This document shows positions 7,271 through 17,805 of a stretch of 64,000 nucleotides of DNA, piece after piece. The first letter of the stretch is position 1. Every line of letters starts with the position of its first letter. Source of the stretch: Hymenobacter jeollabukensis (lineage in GTDB: Bacteria > Bacteroidota > Bacteroidia > Cytophagales > Hymenobacteraceae); assembly GCF_005771675.1 (NCBI RefSeq), contig NZ_VAJM01000002.1, positions 372,001-436,000 of the forward strand. The letters run 5' to 3'. Made by a program: the position numbers and the translations under genes. The notes beneath the pieces were generated by a model. The model was not told the origin of the DNA. It saw only the letters and a list, made by a program, of their open reading frames with translations, and searched no databases.

Positions 7271-7744
7271 TTAGTGCTTGCCGTGGCCTTTACCCTTGCC
7301 ATTGCCTTTGCCCTTGCCGCCGTGGTCGTCCACCACGATGACGTTGGTGCCGGCGGGCACCACGTAGGCGCCCTTCATCTTCTTGGCCTGGCCGGGAGGC
7401 ATGCCGTGCGGGTGGCCGTACTTGGCCTTGTGCTGGGTCACGTACACCCAGGGCTGGGCCCCCACGTAGTCGATGACGACGGGGTGAAAGCCGCGCGGGT
7501 CGTAGCCGTTGAGGGAGGCCACGCGCATCCACTGGCCGTTTTGCTGCACGATGTACTGCTGGGCGCGCAGGTCGTAGTAGCCGCCGTACTCGGGCACGTA
7601 GTAGTACTGGGTGCCGGCCGGTGCGGCTGGGCCCCAGCTCGGCGGGTTGATATTAATGGTTACCTGGGCTTGGGCATCGGTGAAGGCGCCAGCCGTGCCC
7701 AACAGGAGCAGGGCCGCGAAGAAGGTTTTTGAGAGCGTTTTCAT
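7271..7744 (-). CDS. Secreted GYYDL-type protein with Gly/Lys-rich tail
   Basis: A 157-residue protein starting MKTLSKTFFAALLLLGTAG with signal cleavage near AQAQ. Upstream in-frame codons back to 7912 lack a signal-like N-terminus and are not used. The core V-T-I-N-I-N-P-P-S-W-G-P, QYYYVPEYGGYYDL, GYDPRGFHPVVIDYVGAQPW matches the protein at 5594-6298 closely. After it comes a basic region (K-A-K-Y-G-H-P-H-G-M-P-P-G-Q-A-K-K-M), a short V-P-A-G-T-N-V-I-V-V-D-D, and a Gly/Lys tail (GGKGKGNGKGKGHGKH). Family unknown to me. It is transcribed alone from a promoter region shared with the divergent uvrA. Confidence 0.8.
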   Translation of the reverse strand: MKTLSKTFFAALLLLGTAGAFTDAQAQVTININPPSWGPAAPAGTQYYYVPEYGGYYDLRAQQYIVQQNGQWMRVASLNGYDPRGFHPVVIDYVGAQPWVYVTQHKAKYGHPHGMPPGQAKKMKGAYVVPAGTNVIVVDDHGGKGKGNGKGKGHGKH

Positions 7745-7984
7745 GGGAGATGAGTAGATGGAGGAATCGGTGTTGGCGGGCGTAAGGCAAGAACGTCGCC
7801 AAACTGCGCCGCAGCGCAATACGTAACCTGGAAGGCAGTGGCCGAAACGACCGGGGTAGAACTCGGGAAGCCCGAACGAAATTGCCGCCATCGGGGTTAA
7901 AACCTTCTGCAACCCGCTTAGCCAATCTGGCTAATTCCGCTAGCAAATAACTTGTTGCGGCTGGCATGCGGGAGGCTTTTAACG

Positions 7985-7992
7985 TACTTTCG
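7985..7992 (+). promoter_or_regulatory. Possible -7 box for uvrA
   Basis: TACTTTCG matches the Bacteroidetes -7 consensus TAnnTTTG with one mismatch, 23 bp before the uvrA ATG. TTG triplets at 7952 and 7955 are the nearest -33 candidates, but their spacing is longer than usual. Otherwise I see nothing in 7745-8015. Confidence 0.35.
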
Positions 7993-8015
7993 CGGGCTTA
8001 TCTGCTACGCACTGC

Positions 8016-11108
<3,093 letters not shown>

Positions 11109-11130
11109 CCCCGCGGGCCATCCGGCCACG

Positions 11131-11174
11131 AAAAAACGCCACCAGCTATTTCACGGTAGCTGGTGGCGTTTTTT
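11131..11174. terminator. Rho-independent terminator after uvrA
   Basis: An 18-bp perfect stem (AAAAAACGCCACCAGCTA, 11131-11148 with 11157-11174) followed by T residues. Confidence 0.92.
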
Positions 11175-11239
11175 TATTGCCCCGAATGGTCGAGCTTCTT
11201 ATTTTGGTCGCTTCGTTCTTCGCACCCCACCCACCGTCC

Positions 11240-11647
11240 ATGAAAGTTCTCGTATTTCCCCTGCTGCTCGGCGTGGCCGTGGTGGCCGCTCCGCCCAAAC
11301 CCGTTCACTGGACCGGCACCATCAGCAACGGCATGAAAGGCGACAAAATCAGCTTCGACGTGGCGCCCGACGGCAAAACCCTCTCGAACCTGACCTTCCA
11401 GGGCTACTGGCGCTGCGGCGGCAAGCTGGAGCAGATGACAGCCGGCCCCAAACAGGCATTGACCATTCAAAACGGCAAAGCCAGCGGCGTGGTCGTCGAT
11501 CCGCCCAAGGGCGGGGCCACCGCCTGGCGCTTCGAGTTCGACGGCGACATCGGCAAAACGGCCGCCAAGGGTACCTTCCGCATGAATATCAACGCCCTGA
11601 GCTGCGACACCTACAAACTGCAGTGGACGGCCGCCCCGGGGCAGTAG
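11240..11647 (+). CDS. Small secreted protein of unknown function
   Basis: A 135-residue protein. The ATG at 11240 gives a signal peptide (MKVLVFPLLLGVAVVAAPPK), so the more upstream in-frame ATG at 11177, which overlaps the uvrA terminator region, is not used. The mature part has alternating short strands (W-T-G-T-I-S-N-G-M-K-G-D-K-I-S-F, GKTLSNLTFQGYWRCGGK, G-T-F-R-M-N-I-N-A-L-S-C-D-T-Y-K-L-Q-W). Two cysteines (WRCGG and LSCDT) could form a disulphide. It looks like a small periplasmic beta-sandwich. Function unknown. It is convergent with the TMEM175-like gene, with one base between the stops. Confidence 0.7.
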   Translation: MKVLVFPLLLGVAVVAAPPKPVHWTGTISNGMKGDKISFDVAPDGKTLSNLTFQGYWRCGGKLEQMTAGPKQALTIQNGKASGVVVDPPKGGATAWRFEFDGDIGKTAAKGTFRMNINALSCDTYKLQWTAAPGQ

Positions 11648-11648
11648 C

Positions 11649-12353
11649 CTAGGCCGCTACGGGTTCGGGCTCCTGCGGCTGCTGGGCCGCGGCGTACGCG
11701 CGCGTCAGGCGGCGGTAGCGGCGGCCGTAGAGCGTCATCAGCGGCCAGATGAGCATGGGCGCAAACCGGCTCACCCACCACGGAGCGACGAATGTGAGCA
11801 GAATGCCGATGACAAATGCCAGCGGCGCCACCATCGGCCGCACAATGTCCAGGTCGGGGTGATGAGCGTCGCGCGGGTCGATGAGGCCGTGGGCGGGGTT
11901 GCGCAGGTAGCGCTGCAGCAGCACCTGCATCAGCCCGGTCGTGCTCACGCTCAGGCAGTACACCACGAAGGGCACGTTCACGCCGTTGACGTATTCGCTG
12001 TAGTACGCCGAGGTAAACGGCATGAGCACGATGCTGAGCAGGAACAGGATGTTCAGCCAGATCAGCCGGCCGTCGTAGCGGTGCAGAAAGCGGAAGATGC
12101 GGTGGTGTGCCGTCCAATAGATGGCAATGACGAAGAAGCCAATGAAGAAGCCGACGAACTTAGGCGTCAGGCGCAGCAAGGCACTCAGCGCGGCGCGGTC
12201 GGTGGCGTGGTGCAGCTCCGGTACCTTGATTTCGATGATGAGCAGGGTAATGGCAATGGCAAATACCGCGTCGGTGAACAGAATCAGCCGCTCCAGCTGA
12301 AACTCCGTCCGGTCGTGGTGCTCCAGCGGGAGCAGTTCGGCGTGCTGACTCAT
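11649..12353 (-). CDS. TMEM175 (DUF1211) family potassium channel-like protein
   Basis: A 234-residue integral membrane protein starting MSQHAELLPLEHHDRTEFQL. The first helix carries RLILFTDAVFAIAITLL, a match to the family hallmark RxxxFSD with Thr for Ser, followed by an I-E-I-K-V-P loop. Further spans are FVGFFIGFFVIAIYW, IWLNILFLLSIVLMPFTSAY, FVVYCLSVSTTGLMQVLL, MVAPLAFVIGILLTFVAP and a weaker one near SRFAPMLIWPLM. Bacterial members are tetrameric, weakly selective K+ channels with six helices. Selectivity here is inference. The 20 residues upstream in frame lack similarity and are left out. Confidence 0.85.
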   Translation of the reverse strand: MSQHAELLPLEHHDRTEFQLERLILFTDAVFAIAITLLIIEIKVPELHHATDRAALSALLRLTPKFVGFFIGFFVIAIYWTAHHRIFRFLHRYDGRLIWLNILFLLSIVLMPFTSAYYSEYVNGVNVPFVVYCLSVSTTGLMQVLLQRYLRNPAHGLIDPRDAHHPDLDIVRPMVAPLAFVIGILLTFVAPWWVSRFAPMLIWPLMTLYGRRYRRLTRAYAAAQQPQEPEPVAA

Positions 12354-12425
12354 GGTGGCATCCCGGCCCCGGGGTGTCGTCGGCGGCCTGGCTAAATATA
12401 GCAACCCGGCCATGCTGCGCGCAAA

Positions 12426-12459
12426 AAAGCCGCCCCGATCAGCAGGTCCAGGCGGCTTT
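12426..12459 (-). terminator. Rho-independent terminator
   Basis: AAAGCCGCC pairs with GGCGGCTTT around a 16-base loop. On the minus strand the T-run follows, 24 bases after the stop of the DUF4142 gene. Confidence 0.75.
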
Positions 12460-12482
12460 GCACTGCTTTAGGAAGCAGCGGC

Positions 12483-13085
12483 TTACTTCATGGCTTCCAC
12501 CTTCGGCAGGTCTTTGTTGACCATGTCGAGGTGCATTTTCAGCGTGGGCAGGGTTTTGGTCGCAAACGCCTTGATGTCAGGGTCGGAAGCTTTGACGGAG
12601 GCCTCCGTGAATTCTTTCACGTCTTCCTCGTGGTCTTTCTGCATTTCCTTGAGGTACTTCTTGTCCATGTCCAGCCCTTTTTCGTCGGCCACGTCGTCGT
12701 ACACGTCCTTGTGGTCGTCGGCCAGGCCGTCGGGCAGGGTAATGTTCTTCCGGGCGGCAATGGCTTTCAGCTCCTCGTTGGCCTTGGTATGGTCGGTCAC
12801 CATGTGCTGGGCAAACTGCTTGGCCTCGGCCGAAACGCCTTTCTGACTAACGAGCTTGCCCAATTCCACTTCCAGCATGCCGCCACTGGCGGCTTTGGTG
12901 AGAAATTCCGAGTCGAAGTCCATCTTTTTCTCCTCCACCTTGCCCATTTCGGTCGAAGGCGTGGCGGCGTCGTTTTTGACTTCGTTCTGCTCCTGAGCGG
13001 TTTCCTGTGGGTCTTTGTTGCCCGAGCAAGCGCCCAGGCTGCTCAGGGCCAGGGCCGCCACGGCGGCCAGCGTGAATGAGTGCAT
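12483..13085 (-). CDS. DUF4142 lipoprotein
   Basis: A 200-residue protein with a lipoprotein signal (MHSFTLAAVAALALSSLGAC, lipobox SLGAC) and a charged linker. The DUF4142 helical domain runs from about residue 55 (D-F-D-S-E-F-L-T-K-A-A-S-G-G-M-L-E-V-E-L-G-K-L) through QFAQHMVTDHTKANEELK, L-P-D-G-L-A-D-D-H and YLKEMQKDHEEDVKEF to the end. DUF4142 proteins are ferritin-like four-helix, periplasmic or outer-membrane proteins of unknown function, often stress-related. Conserved His and Asp/Glu residues (M-V-x-D-H, D-H-x-x) are present. A paralogue lies at 13510-14082. Confidence 0.88.
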   Translation of the reverse strand: MHSFTLAAVAALALSSLGACSGNKDPQETAQEQNEVKNDAATPSTEMGKVEEKKMDFDSEFLTKAASGGMLEVELGKLVSQKGVSAEAKQFAQHMVTDHTKANEELKAIAARKNITLPDGLADDHKDVYDDVADEKGLDMDKKYLKEMQKDHEEDVKEFTEASVKASDPDIKAFATKTLPTLKMHLDMVNKDLPKVEAMK

Positions 13086-13120
13086 AAGTAGTGGGGTGTA
13101 GGGTTGTGGGGGCGGAAAAC

Positions 13121-13144
13121 GACCGGGCCTGTACGGGCCCGGTC
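13121..13144 (-). terminator. Rho-independent terminator
   Basis: GACCGGGCC pairs with GGCCCGGTC (13121-13129 with 13136-13144). On the minus strand it is followed by GTTTTCC. It lies 74 bases after the stop of the small lipoprotein gene. Confidence 0.7.
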
Positions 13145-13217
13145 GGGTAGTTGCATGCCTATATAAAAACCTGACCGTGAGCTTGGCATGAACGCAGCCA
13201 AGGCGGGAGCAAGTGCG

Positions 13218-13457
13218 TTAGCGGGCCGAATCGGCGGGCGCGGCGGCTGCCGAGTCGGCATTGGCCGTGACGGTCGGGCCCGCGTCGTTGTCGATAACGA
13301 CGGCATCGGACTTCACCCCGCCTTCTTCGCGGGCCTTGTCGATGTCGGTAACGGCGTCGCCGGCGGTGGCGTCGTCGCGCTTGGCGCCGTCGGAGCAGGC
13401 GCTGAGGCTTAGTAGGGCGGCCATTGGCAGGGCTAACAGCAGGGCAGAGCGTTTCAT
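13218..13457 (-). CDS. Small lipoprotein of unknown function
   Basis: A 79-residue protein, MKRSALLLALPMAALLSLSA, lipobox SLSAC at the signal end. The mature part is short, polar and apparently disordered (D, A, T and S; D-I-D-K-A-R-E-E-G-G). No domain is visible. It lies between two DUF4142 genes on the same strand, 52 bases after the upstream one, which suggests a joint role at the envelope, but nothing proves it. Confidence 0.65.
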   Translation of the reverse strand: MKRSALLLALPMAALLSLSACSDGAKRDDATAGDAVTDIDKAREEGGVKSDAVVIDNDAGPTVTANADSAAAAPADSAR

Positions 13458-13509
13458 AAGCGGGTGTCTTGGGTGTCTTGGGTGAAGTAGGAAAAGGAGC
13501 GGGCCGGCC

Positions 13510-14082
13510 TTAAGGCTTCAGCTGGTCGTGCAGCTCGTCGGCCTGCTGGTAGTGCTGTTTCAGAATGGGGGCGTACCGGGCGGCCAGCGCGCGGATGTCG
13601 CCGTCGTAGGCATCGTCGCCCATGTCGTCGAAATCGTCGCGGGCATCGTCGAGGTAGTCGCGGGCAGCTTCCAGCAGGCGGCCGTCGAACGCGGGCCCGC
13701 TCAGGCTGGTGAGCTTGCTGATGATGTCCTGCTGCTCGGTGCTAAGGCCATCGGGCAGGGTGAGGCCCTTCTGCTCGGCCACGGGGCGCAGCGCGTCGCC
13801 GAGGGCAGTGGCGTCGCGCGTGAGTTGCGGAGCCCAGGCGCGCAGCGCCGGGCTGCTGCCACGGCGCTGTGCCAGTTGACCCAGCTCGGCCGCGAAGCGG
13901 CTGCCGGTGGCGGCTTCTACCATAAAGTCGGCGTCGCGTTGCTGGCGTTTGGTAATGTCTTCGCGCCCGATGCGCTGCTCGTTGGCAAACTTGGCATCGG
14001 CCACGGGGTCCCGCTCGCCCGAGCCGCAGGCCAGCAGCAGGGAAAGGGGAACGGCTAGCAGCGTACGAACGGTGATGGGCAT
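13510..14082 (-). CDS. DUF4142 lipoprotein (paralogue)
   Basis: A 190-residue protein starting MPITVRTLLAVPLSLLLACG with lipobox LLLAC. The ATG 12 codons upstream is not signal-like and is not used. The DUF4142 core is D-A-D-F-M-V-E-A-A-T-G-S-R-F-A-A-E-L-G-Q-L-A-Q-R, L-P-D-G-L-S-x-E-Q-Q and a C-terminal helix Y-A-P-I-L-K-Q-H-Y-Q-Q. Compared with the copy at 12483-13085, the M-V-T-D-H histidine region is changed (WAPQLTRDATALGDAL), so a conserved His is missing. It is richer in Arg and Ala than the other copy. First gene of a three-gene same-strand group. Confidence 0.8.
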   Translation of the reverse strand: MPITVRTLLAVPLSLLLACGSGERDPVADAKFANEQRIGREDITKRQQRDADFMVEAATGSRFAAELGQLAQRRGSSPALRAWAPQLTRDATALGDALRPVAEQKGLTLPDGLSTEQQDIISKLTSLSGPAFDGRLLEAARDYLDDARDDFDDMGDDAYDGDIRALAARYAPILKQHYQQADELHDQLKP

Positions 14083-14274
14083 GGTAGAAGGATCGAAGCA
14101 GCGGCAGTGAACCGACAATCAAGGCTATACGACGGGCTGTGGCGGCGGTTGGTCGGAGAAGTTCCCGCTTTGGAAAATTTTTTCCGAACCGGCTTAAACT
14201 CCAGGCGGCCCCGGGCTTCCAAGCCAGCGAAACCCGGGACCTCACTTTCTTCACCACTGCATCTCCACTCTCCC

Positions 14275-15123
14275 ATGAAACGCTCCTTTTACCGCTCCCT
14301 GCTCCTGTCAGCCCTGGGTACCAGCCTGCTGACCGGGTTGGCCAGCTGCAACAAAGACAAGGACTTCGGCCCCGACAGCACGTATTCGGCCGAAGACAAC
14401 TCCGACGCTGAAGGTGCTGATGCGGCCACTTATGAGTACGTGGACGCCAACGCGCCGGAAGACGTAAACCGCGGTACGTCCGGTACTTACGCCCCGGCTG
14501 CCGACTTGGCCGCCATCGGCAGCGGCTGCGCCACCCGCAGCTACGACGCGGCCACCCGCACGCTCACCATCACCTTCGATCCGAACGGCTGCACCGGCCG
14601 CGACGGGCGCGTGCGCCGCGGGCAAATCGTAGCCGTGTTCAGCGGGCAGCACCGCCAGGCCGGCTCATCGGTAGTCATTTCGCTGGTTAATTACTCCGTC
14701 AACGGCAACGCCCACGCCGGCACCCGCACCATCACCTACCTCGGCAACGGCACCTACACCCTCGACGTGCAGGCCGCCAGCGTCACCACCGCGCAGGGGG
14801 TATTCACCTGGGCCTCGCAGCGCACCTACACCCAGACGGCCGGCCAGGGCACCCGCACCATCCTCGACGATGAGTATTCGGTAACCGGCTCGGCTTCGGG
14901 CACCAACCGCAAGGGCGTTTCGTTCACCGCCACCATTCAGCAGCCGCTGAAGAAGGTATTCCAGCGCGGCTGCGCCCGCCTGTTCGTGTCGGGCACCGTC
15001 GAAATCAACACCTCGAAGGAGAAAACCCTGCTGCTGAACTACGACCCCACCGGCACCGAAGCCTGCGACAACATCGTGTCGGTGACGGTGAACGGCCGCA
15101 CCCGCACCATCCGGATTCGCTAA
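14275..15123 (+). CDS. Lipoprotein of unknown function, beta-rich
   Basis: A 282-residue protein starting MKRSFYRSLLLSALGTSLLT with lipobox GLASC. The 56 upstream codons in the same frame have no signal and are excluded. An acidic linker (residues 25-60) leads to a beta-rich domain with C-A-T-R-S-Y-D-A-A-T-R-T-L-T-I-T-F-D, N-G-C-T-G-R-D-G-R-V-R-R-G, then repeated T-Y-T-(L/Q) strands, and an end C-D-N-I-V-S-V-T-V-N-G-R-T-R-T-I-R. Four cysteines (SGCATR, NGCTGR, RGCARL, EACDN) could pair. Similar lipoproteins are common in Hymenobacter-like genomes, but no function is known to me. A terminator follows at 15173. Confidence 0.75.
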   Translation: MKRSFYRSLLLSALGTSLLTGLASCNKDKDFGPDSTYSAEDNSDAEGADAATYEYVDANAPEDVNRGTSGTYAPAADLAAIGSGCATRSYDAATRTLTITFDPNGCTGRDGRVRRGQIVAVFSGQHRQAGSSVVISLVNYSVNGNAHAGTRTITYLGNGTYTLDVQAASVTTAQGVFTWASQRTYTQTAGQGTRTILDDEYSVTGSASGTNRKGVSFTATIQQPLKKVFQRGCARLFVSGTVEINTSKEKTLLLNYDPTGTEACDNIVSVTVNGRTRTIRIR

Positions 15124-15172
15124 TCCGCCGCTTTCCACTGCCGGCAGCGTCCTCCACCCGCTGCCTCTGCCT

Positions 15173-15207
15173 CAAGCCCCGGCGCCTCGTCGGGGCTTGT
15201 TTGTTTT
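15173..15207 (+). terminator. Rho-independent terminator
   Basis: CAAGCCCCG pairs with CGGGGCTTG and is followed by TTTGTTTTT. Confidence 0.85.
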
Positions 15208-15244
15208 TGGAAAGAGCGGGCCACGGCCGACGGCAGCACCGGCC

Positions 15245-15414
15245 GTCATTGCGAGCGAAGCGAAGCAATCTTTCCTCTCGCGGCACAAACGCCCCAATAA
15301 TTACTGCCCGAGAATAGCGCTGCCCGAAACGGCAGATGCCAGGCTCAGTCGGTGCTTCTTATTTGGTCGGCATGTTGGCCAGGACCGATTGCTTCGGCTA
15401 CGCCTCGCAATGAC
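15245..15414. repeat. GTCATTGCGAGC-type inverted repeat element
   Basis: The left end at 15245-15270 starts GTCATTGCGAGCGAAGCGAA and the right end at 15387-15414 ends GGCTACGCCTCGCAATGAC, giving imperfect inverted arms around a 116-bp centre without a gene. This is a widespread kind of intergenic element. Together with two terminators it accounts for the gene-free stretch 15124-15501. Elements with related ends lie at 52207-52428 and 55365-55457. Confidence 0.7.
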
Positions 15415-15449
15415 TACTGGAGCCACCGTCAGGGCGGCCCCAAACGAAA

Positions 15450-15476
15450 AGCGCCGTGGCTTGGGGCCACGGCGCT
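15450..15476 (-). terminator. Rho-independent terminator
   Basis: AGCGCCGTGGC pairs with GCCACGGCGCT and is followed on the minus strand by TTTTCGTTTG. It lies 25 bases after the stop of the protease gene. Confidence 0.8.
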
Positions 15477-15501
15477 CGGCTGTTTATGTGAGGCGGAAAG
15501 C

Positions 15502-16662
15502 TTAGTCGCGGTCAAACACTTTCACCACGAACACGAAGTCCTGCAGCTTGCGGATCTGCTGGGGGCGCGTCTGGCCGACCAGCTGGTTCTGCTTGGGCAG
15601 GTTATAGGTATGCGGGTGCGGCGCGGCCGACAGCGAATCGACCAGGCGGGCCAGGTACGAGGACTTGGTGGCGAAGGCCGTGCTCAGCACGTCCATCTGC
15701 CGGCTGCTGATGACGCCGATGAGGTTGCCCCGGTCATCCAGCACCGGGCCGCCCGAGTTGCCGGGGTTCACCGGAATGCTGATCTGGTAGAAGCCCGTGT
15801 CGCCCTCGAAACCGGAGCGGGCGCTCAACGAGCCGTCATTATATACCTGGTCTTCCCGCGGATAGCCCAGAGTGTAGATTTTTTCGCCCAGCTCAGCCTG
15901 GCGGCGCTTCACCGTGTAGGGCAGGCGGCCGAAGCCGTGGAAGTTGCGGTCGATGACGCGCATGATGGTCAGGTCGTGGGCAGCATCGGAGAAGACGGGC
16001 TCCACGCGCAGGCGCTGCTTGTCGCGGCCCTCGATGATGACCGAATCGGCCCCGTCGATGACGTGGTAGCTGGTCACCACGTAGCCGTCGGCCGTCAGGG
16101 CGAAGCCGGTGCCGCTGAACTTGCCGGGGTTTACCGCTACGGGCGGGGTGCTGCCGATCTGGTTGATAACCTTGTTCATCACGCGGCGGTCCTTCTGCTG
16201 GGCCTTGGCCAGCTTATCCACCTTGCTGCTGAGGTACTGCACGGCGCGGGTGGTGGGCTGGTTGTGGGCGTTCCACCACTGCAGGCCCAGCAAGGTGGCA
16301 AACACGGCCAGCACGGCCACCGACGCGGCCACGCCCATGGTGGCGCGGTGCCCGTGCCAGAACTCGCGCAGCCACTGCTCGGTGCGCGAGATGCGCATGA
16401 CGGGCATCCCGGGGCGGCCCGTTTCCAGCGCTTCTTCCTGCTCCGCGTCGATTTCAGCCTGAATGGCGCGCAGCTTGTCGCTCACGCGCAGGCGCTGGCC
16501 GTAGGCGTTCAGCGTGCCGGTGAGGCGCTGGTAGTCGGCCAGGCGTTCGGCCAGTACCGGGTCGGCGGCGAGGCGGCGCTCCAGGTTCTGGCGCACCGGC
16601 GCGTCGAGCCGATCCTGGAGGTAATCGTCGAAGAAGGCGTAGTAATCTGCTTCGGTCATCAT
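15502..16662 (-). CDS. Anti-sigma-like membrane protein fused to trypsin-like protease
   Basis: A 386-residue protein. Residues 1-90 are helical and charged (Y-Y-A-F-F-D-D-Y-L-Q-D-R-L, then L-A-A-D-P-V-L-A-E-R-L-A-D-Y), like the cytoplasmic part of anti-sigma factors but without a zinc H-x3-C-x2-C site. One membrane span lies at about 111-129 (VAASVAVLAVFATLLG). A coiled stretch leads to a DegP/HtrA-like protease domain with the full triad H200 (TSYHVID), D230 (AAHDLTIMRV) and S303 (NPGNSGGPVLD). No PDZ domain follows. It starts 43 bases after the ECF sigma gene. I infer a one-piece sensor that holds the sigma factor and has its own periplasmic protease. Confidence 0.85.
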   Translation of the reverse strand: MMTEADYYAFFDDYLQDRLDAPVRQNLERRLAADPVLAERLADYQRLTGTLNAYGQRLRVSDKLRAIQAEIDAEQEEALETGRPGMPVMRISRTEQWLREFWHGHRATMGVAASVAVLAVFATLLGLQWWNAHNQPTTRAVQYLSSKVDKLAKAQQKDRRVMNKVINQIGSTPPVAVNPGKFSGTGFALTADGYVVTSYHVIDGADSVIIEGRDKQRLRVEPVFSDAAHDLTIMRVIDRNFHGFGRLPYTVKRRQAELGEKIYTLGYPREDQVYNDGSLSARSGFEGDTGFYQISIPVNPGNSGGPVLDDRGNLIGVISSRQMDVLSTAFATKSSYLARLVDSLSAAPHPHTYNLPKQNQLVGQTRPQQIRKLQDFVFVVKVFDRD

Positions 16663-16705
16663 AGCGGTAGGGCGGGTGTGAGTCCCGCCAGGGGAGGGGC
16701 GTCGG

Positions 16706-17293
16706 TCAGGAAAGCGGCTCTTCCTTGTACTGGGTGAAAAACAACTTCTTCAAACGCACCAGGCATTTGTATTTCTGATTCTTGGCGTTGTCGGCGTTGG
16801 TGTAGCCGTGTTCCGCCGTGAGCTGCTGCATGGACTTGTCGAGCAGGTAAAACCCTTCCAACAAGGACCGGCACGGCTCCCCAAGCCGGACCAGCGCCTC
16901 GCTCATCAAAGCGAATTGCCGGTCGCGTTCCTCGGCGTCGACCAGGTCGGCCTCGGCGCCGGTTTCGAGGTAGGGCTCGAAGTCGTCGAGGCGGCCGCCG
17001 TAGCGGCCTTTCTCGGCCAACCGCTTCAGCCACAGCCGGCGGCACACGGCGTACAAGTAGGTCTTGATCTGGCAGCTCAGCTCGAGCGTGCCCTCGCGGA
17101 CTTTCTCGTAAAACACCATCACGCCCTCCTGGTAAATATCCTTGGCCTCGTCCTCGGTTCCGCTGTTTTGCGTGACCAAGTGAATGACCGTGGGTAAATA
17201 CTGGCGGTACATGTGTGCCAATGCCCGGTCGTCGCCGTGGCGGATACCCGCCAGCAGCTCCTCGTCGGTGTAGGAAGGTTGTCCCTTGCCCAT
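16706..17293 (-). CDS. ECF-type sigma-70 family factor
   Basis: A 195-residue protein. Region 2 covers about residues 22-95 (ALAHMYRQYLPTVIHLVTQN, then E-D-E-A-K-D-I-Y-Q-E-G-V-M-V-F-Y-E-K, and I-K-T-Y-L-Y-A-V-C-R-R-L-W-L-K). Region 4 covers about 128-185 (L-G-E-P-C-R-S-L-L-E-G-F-Y-L-L-D-K-S-M-Q-Q-L-T) with a helix-turn-helix ending in N-A-K-N-Q-K-Y-K-C-L-V-R-L-K. The Y-T-N-A-D-N-A-K-N-Q-K stretch is typical of Bacteroidetes ECF factors. It is the first gene of an operon with the membrane anti-sigma/protease protein and probably autoregulated, though no promoter matching a known ECF class was recognised upstream. Confidence 0.9.
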   Translation of the reverse strand: MGKGQPSYTDEELLAGIRHGDDRALAHMYRQYLPTVIHLVTQNSGTEDEAKDIYQEGVMVFYEKVREGTLELSCQIKTYLYAVCRRLWLKRLAEKGRYGGRLDDFEPYLETGAEADLVDAEERDRQFALMSEALVRLGEPCRSLLEGFYLLDKSMQQLTAEHGYTNADNAKNQKYKCLVRLKKLFFTQYKEEPLS

Positions 17294-17431
17294 GCGCAGT
17301 TACTCGTTCTTAATGCCTTAACGCTCGTTCGGTAACCCAAGAAAAAAATAATTTCTTCAGCGGGTTACCTCTATCGGATTCTGGTATGAACGGCGTTTTT
17401 CAGACCAACCATTTTCAAACTTACCACTCAG

Positions 17432-17662
17432 ATGACCAATCTGCTGAAAGTAGCCGCCCTGTTCGCCGTAGTTAGCCTTGCTTCGTGCGGTGGTGACAAA
17501 GCTGCTGAAACCACCGAAGCTACGACGACGGAAACCACCACGACCGAAGCTGCGGTAGTGGACACGACGGCTGCTGCTGCCCCGGTTGACACGACGGCTG
17601 CTGCTCCGGCTACCACCACGACCACCACGGAAGCTACCACCACCACGGAAGCTGCCAAGTAA
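17432..17662 (+). CDS. Thr/Ala-rich small lipoprotein
   Basis: A 76-residue protein with a lipoprotein signal (MTNLLKVAALFAVVSLASCG). Everything after the lipobox is a low-complexity tract of T, A, E and V (T-T-T-E-T-T-T-T-E-A, V-D-T-T-A-A-A-A-P). Such short Thr/Ala-rich lipoproteins are common in this phylum. Function is unknown, perhaps a surface spacer or an O-glycosylated peptide (D-T-T fits the Bacteroidetes D-(S/T)-(A/I/L/V/M/T) O-glycosylation rule). That last point is inference. A terminator follows at 17706. Confidence 0.75.
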   Translation: MTNLLKVAALFAVVSLASCGGDKAAETTEATTTETTTTEAAVVDTTAAAAPVDTTAAAPATTTTTTEATTTTEAAK

Positions 17663-17705
17663 TTACGCTGGCTGACCGCGCGTCAGCCACTGTTGCTTTA
17701 GGCTG

Positions 17706-17743
17706 CCGCCCGGATTTCTCCTCGGAGAAGTCCGGGCGGTTTG
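17706..17743 (+). terminator. Rho-independent terminator
   Basis: CCGCCCGGA pairs with TCCGGGCGG, extended inward by TTCTCC/GGAGAA, then TTTG. Confidence 0.8.
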
Positions 17744-17777
17744 CGTTTCGCGCTTTTTTCAAACGCGCCACGCGCCG

Positions 17778-17785
17778 TATTTTTG
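17778..17785 (+). promoter_or_regulatory. Consensus -7 box TATTTTTG
   Basis: An exact match to TAnnTTTG, 20 bp before the GTG of the small ORF at 17806. No well-spaced TTTG -33 element is evident. Confidence 0.4.
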
Positions 17786-17805
17786 CGGCATTCTTCACCG
17801 CCTTC

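Noticed and set aside
14107-14274. 56-codon N-terminal extension of the lipoprotein at 14275
   Set aside because: It would hide the lipobox signal; it also overlaps the divergent promoter region.
15181-15500. Small plus-strand ORFs in the gap before the protease gene
   Set aside because: They cover the GTCATTGCGAGC element and a terminator; no support as genes.
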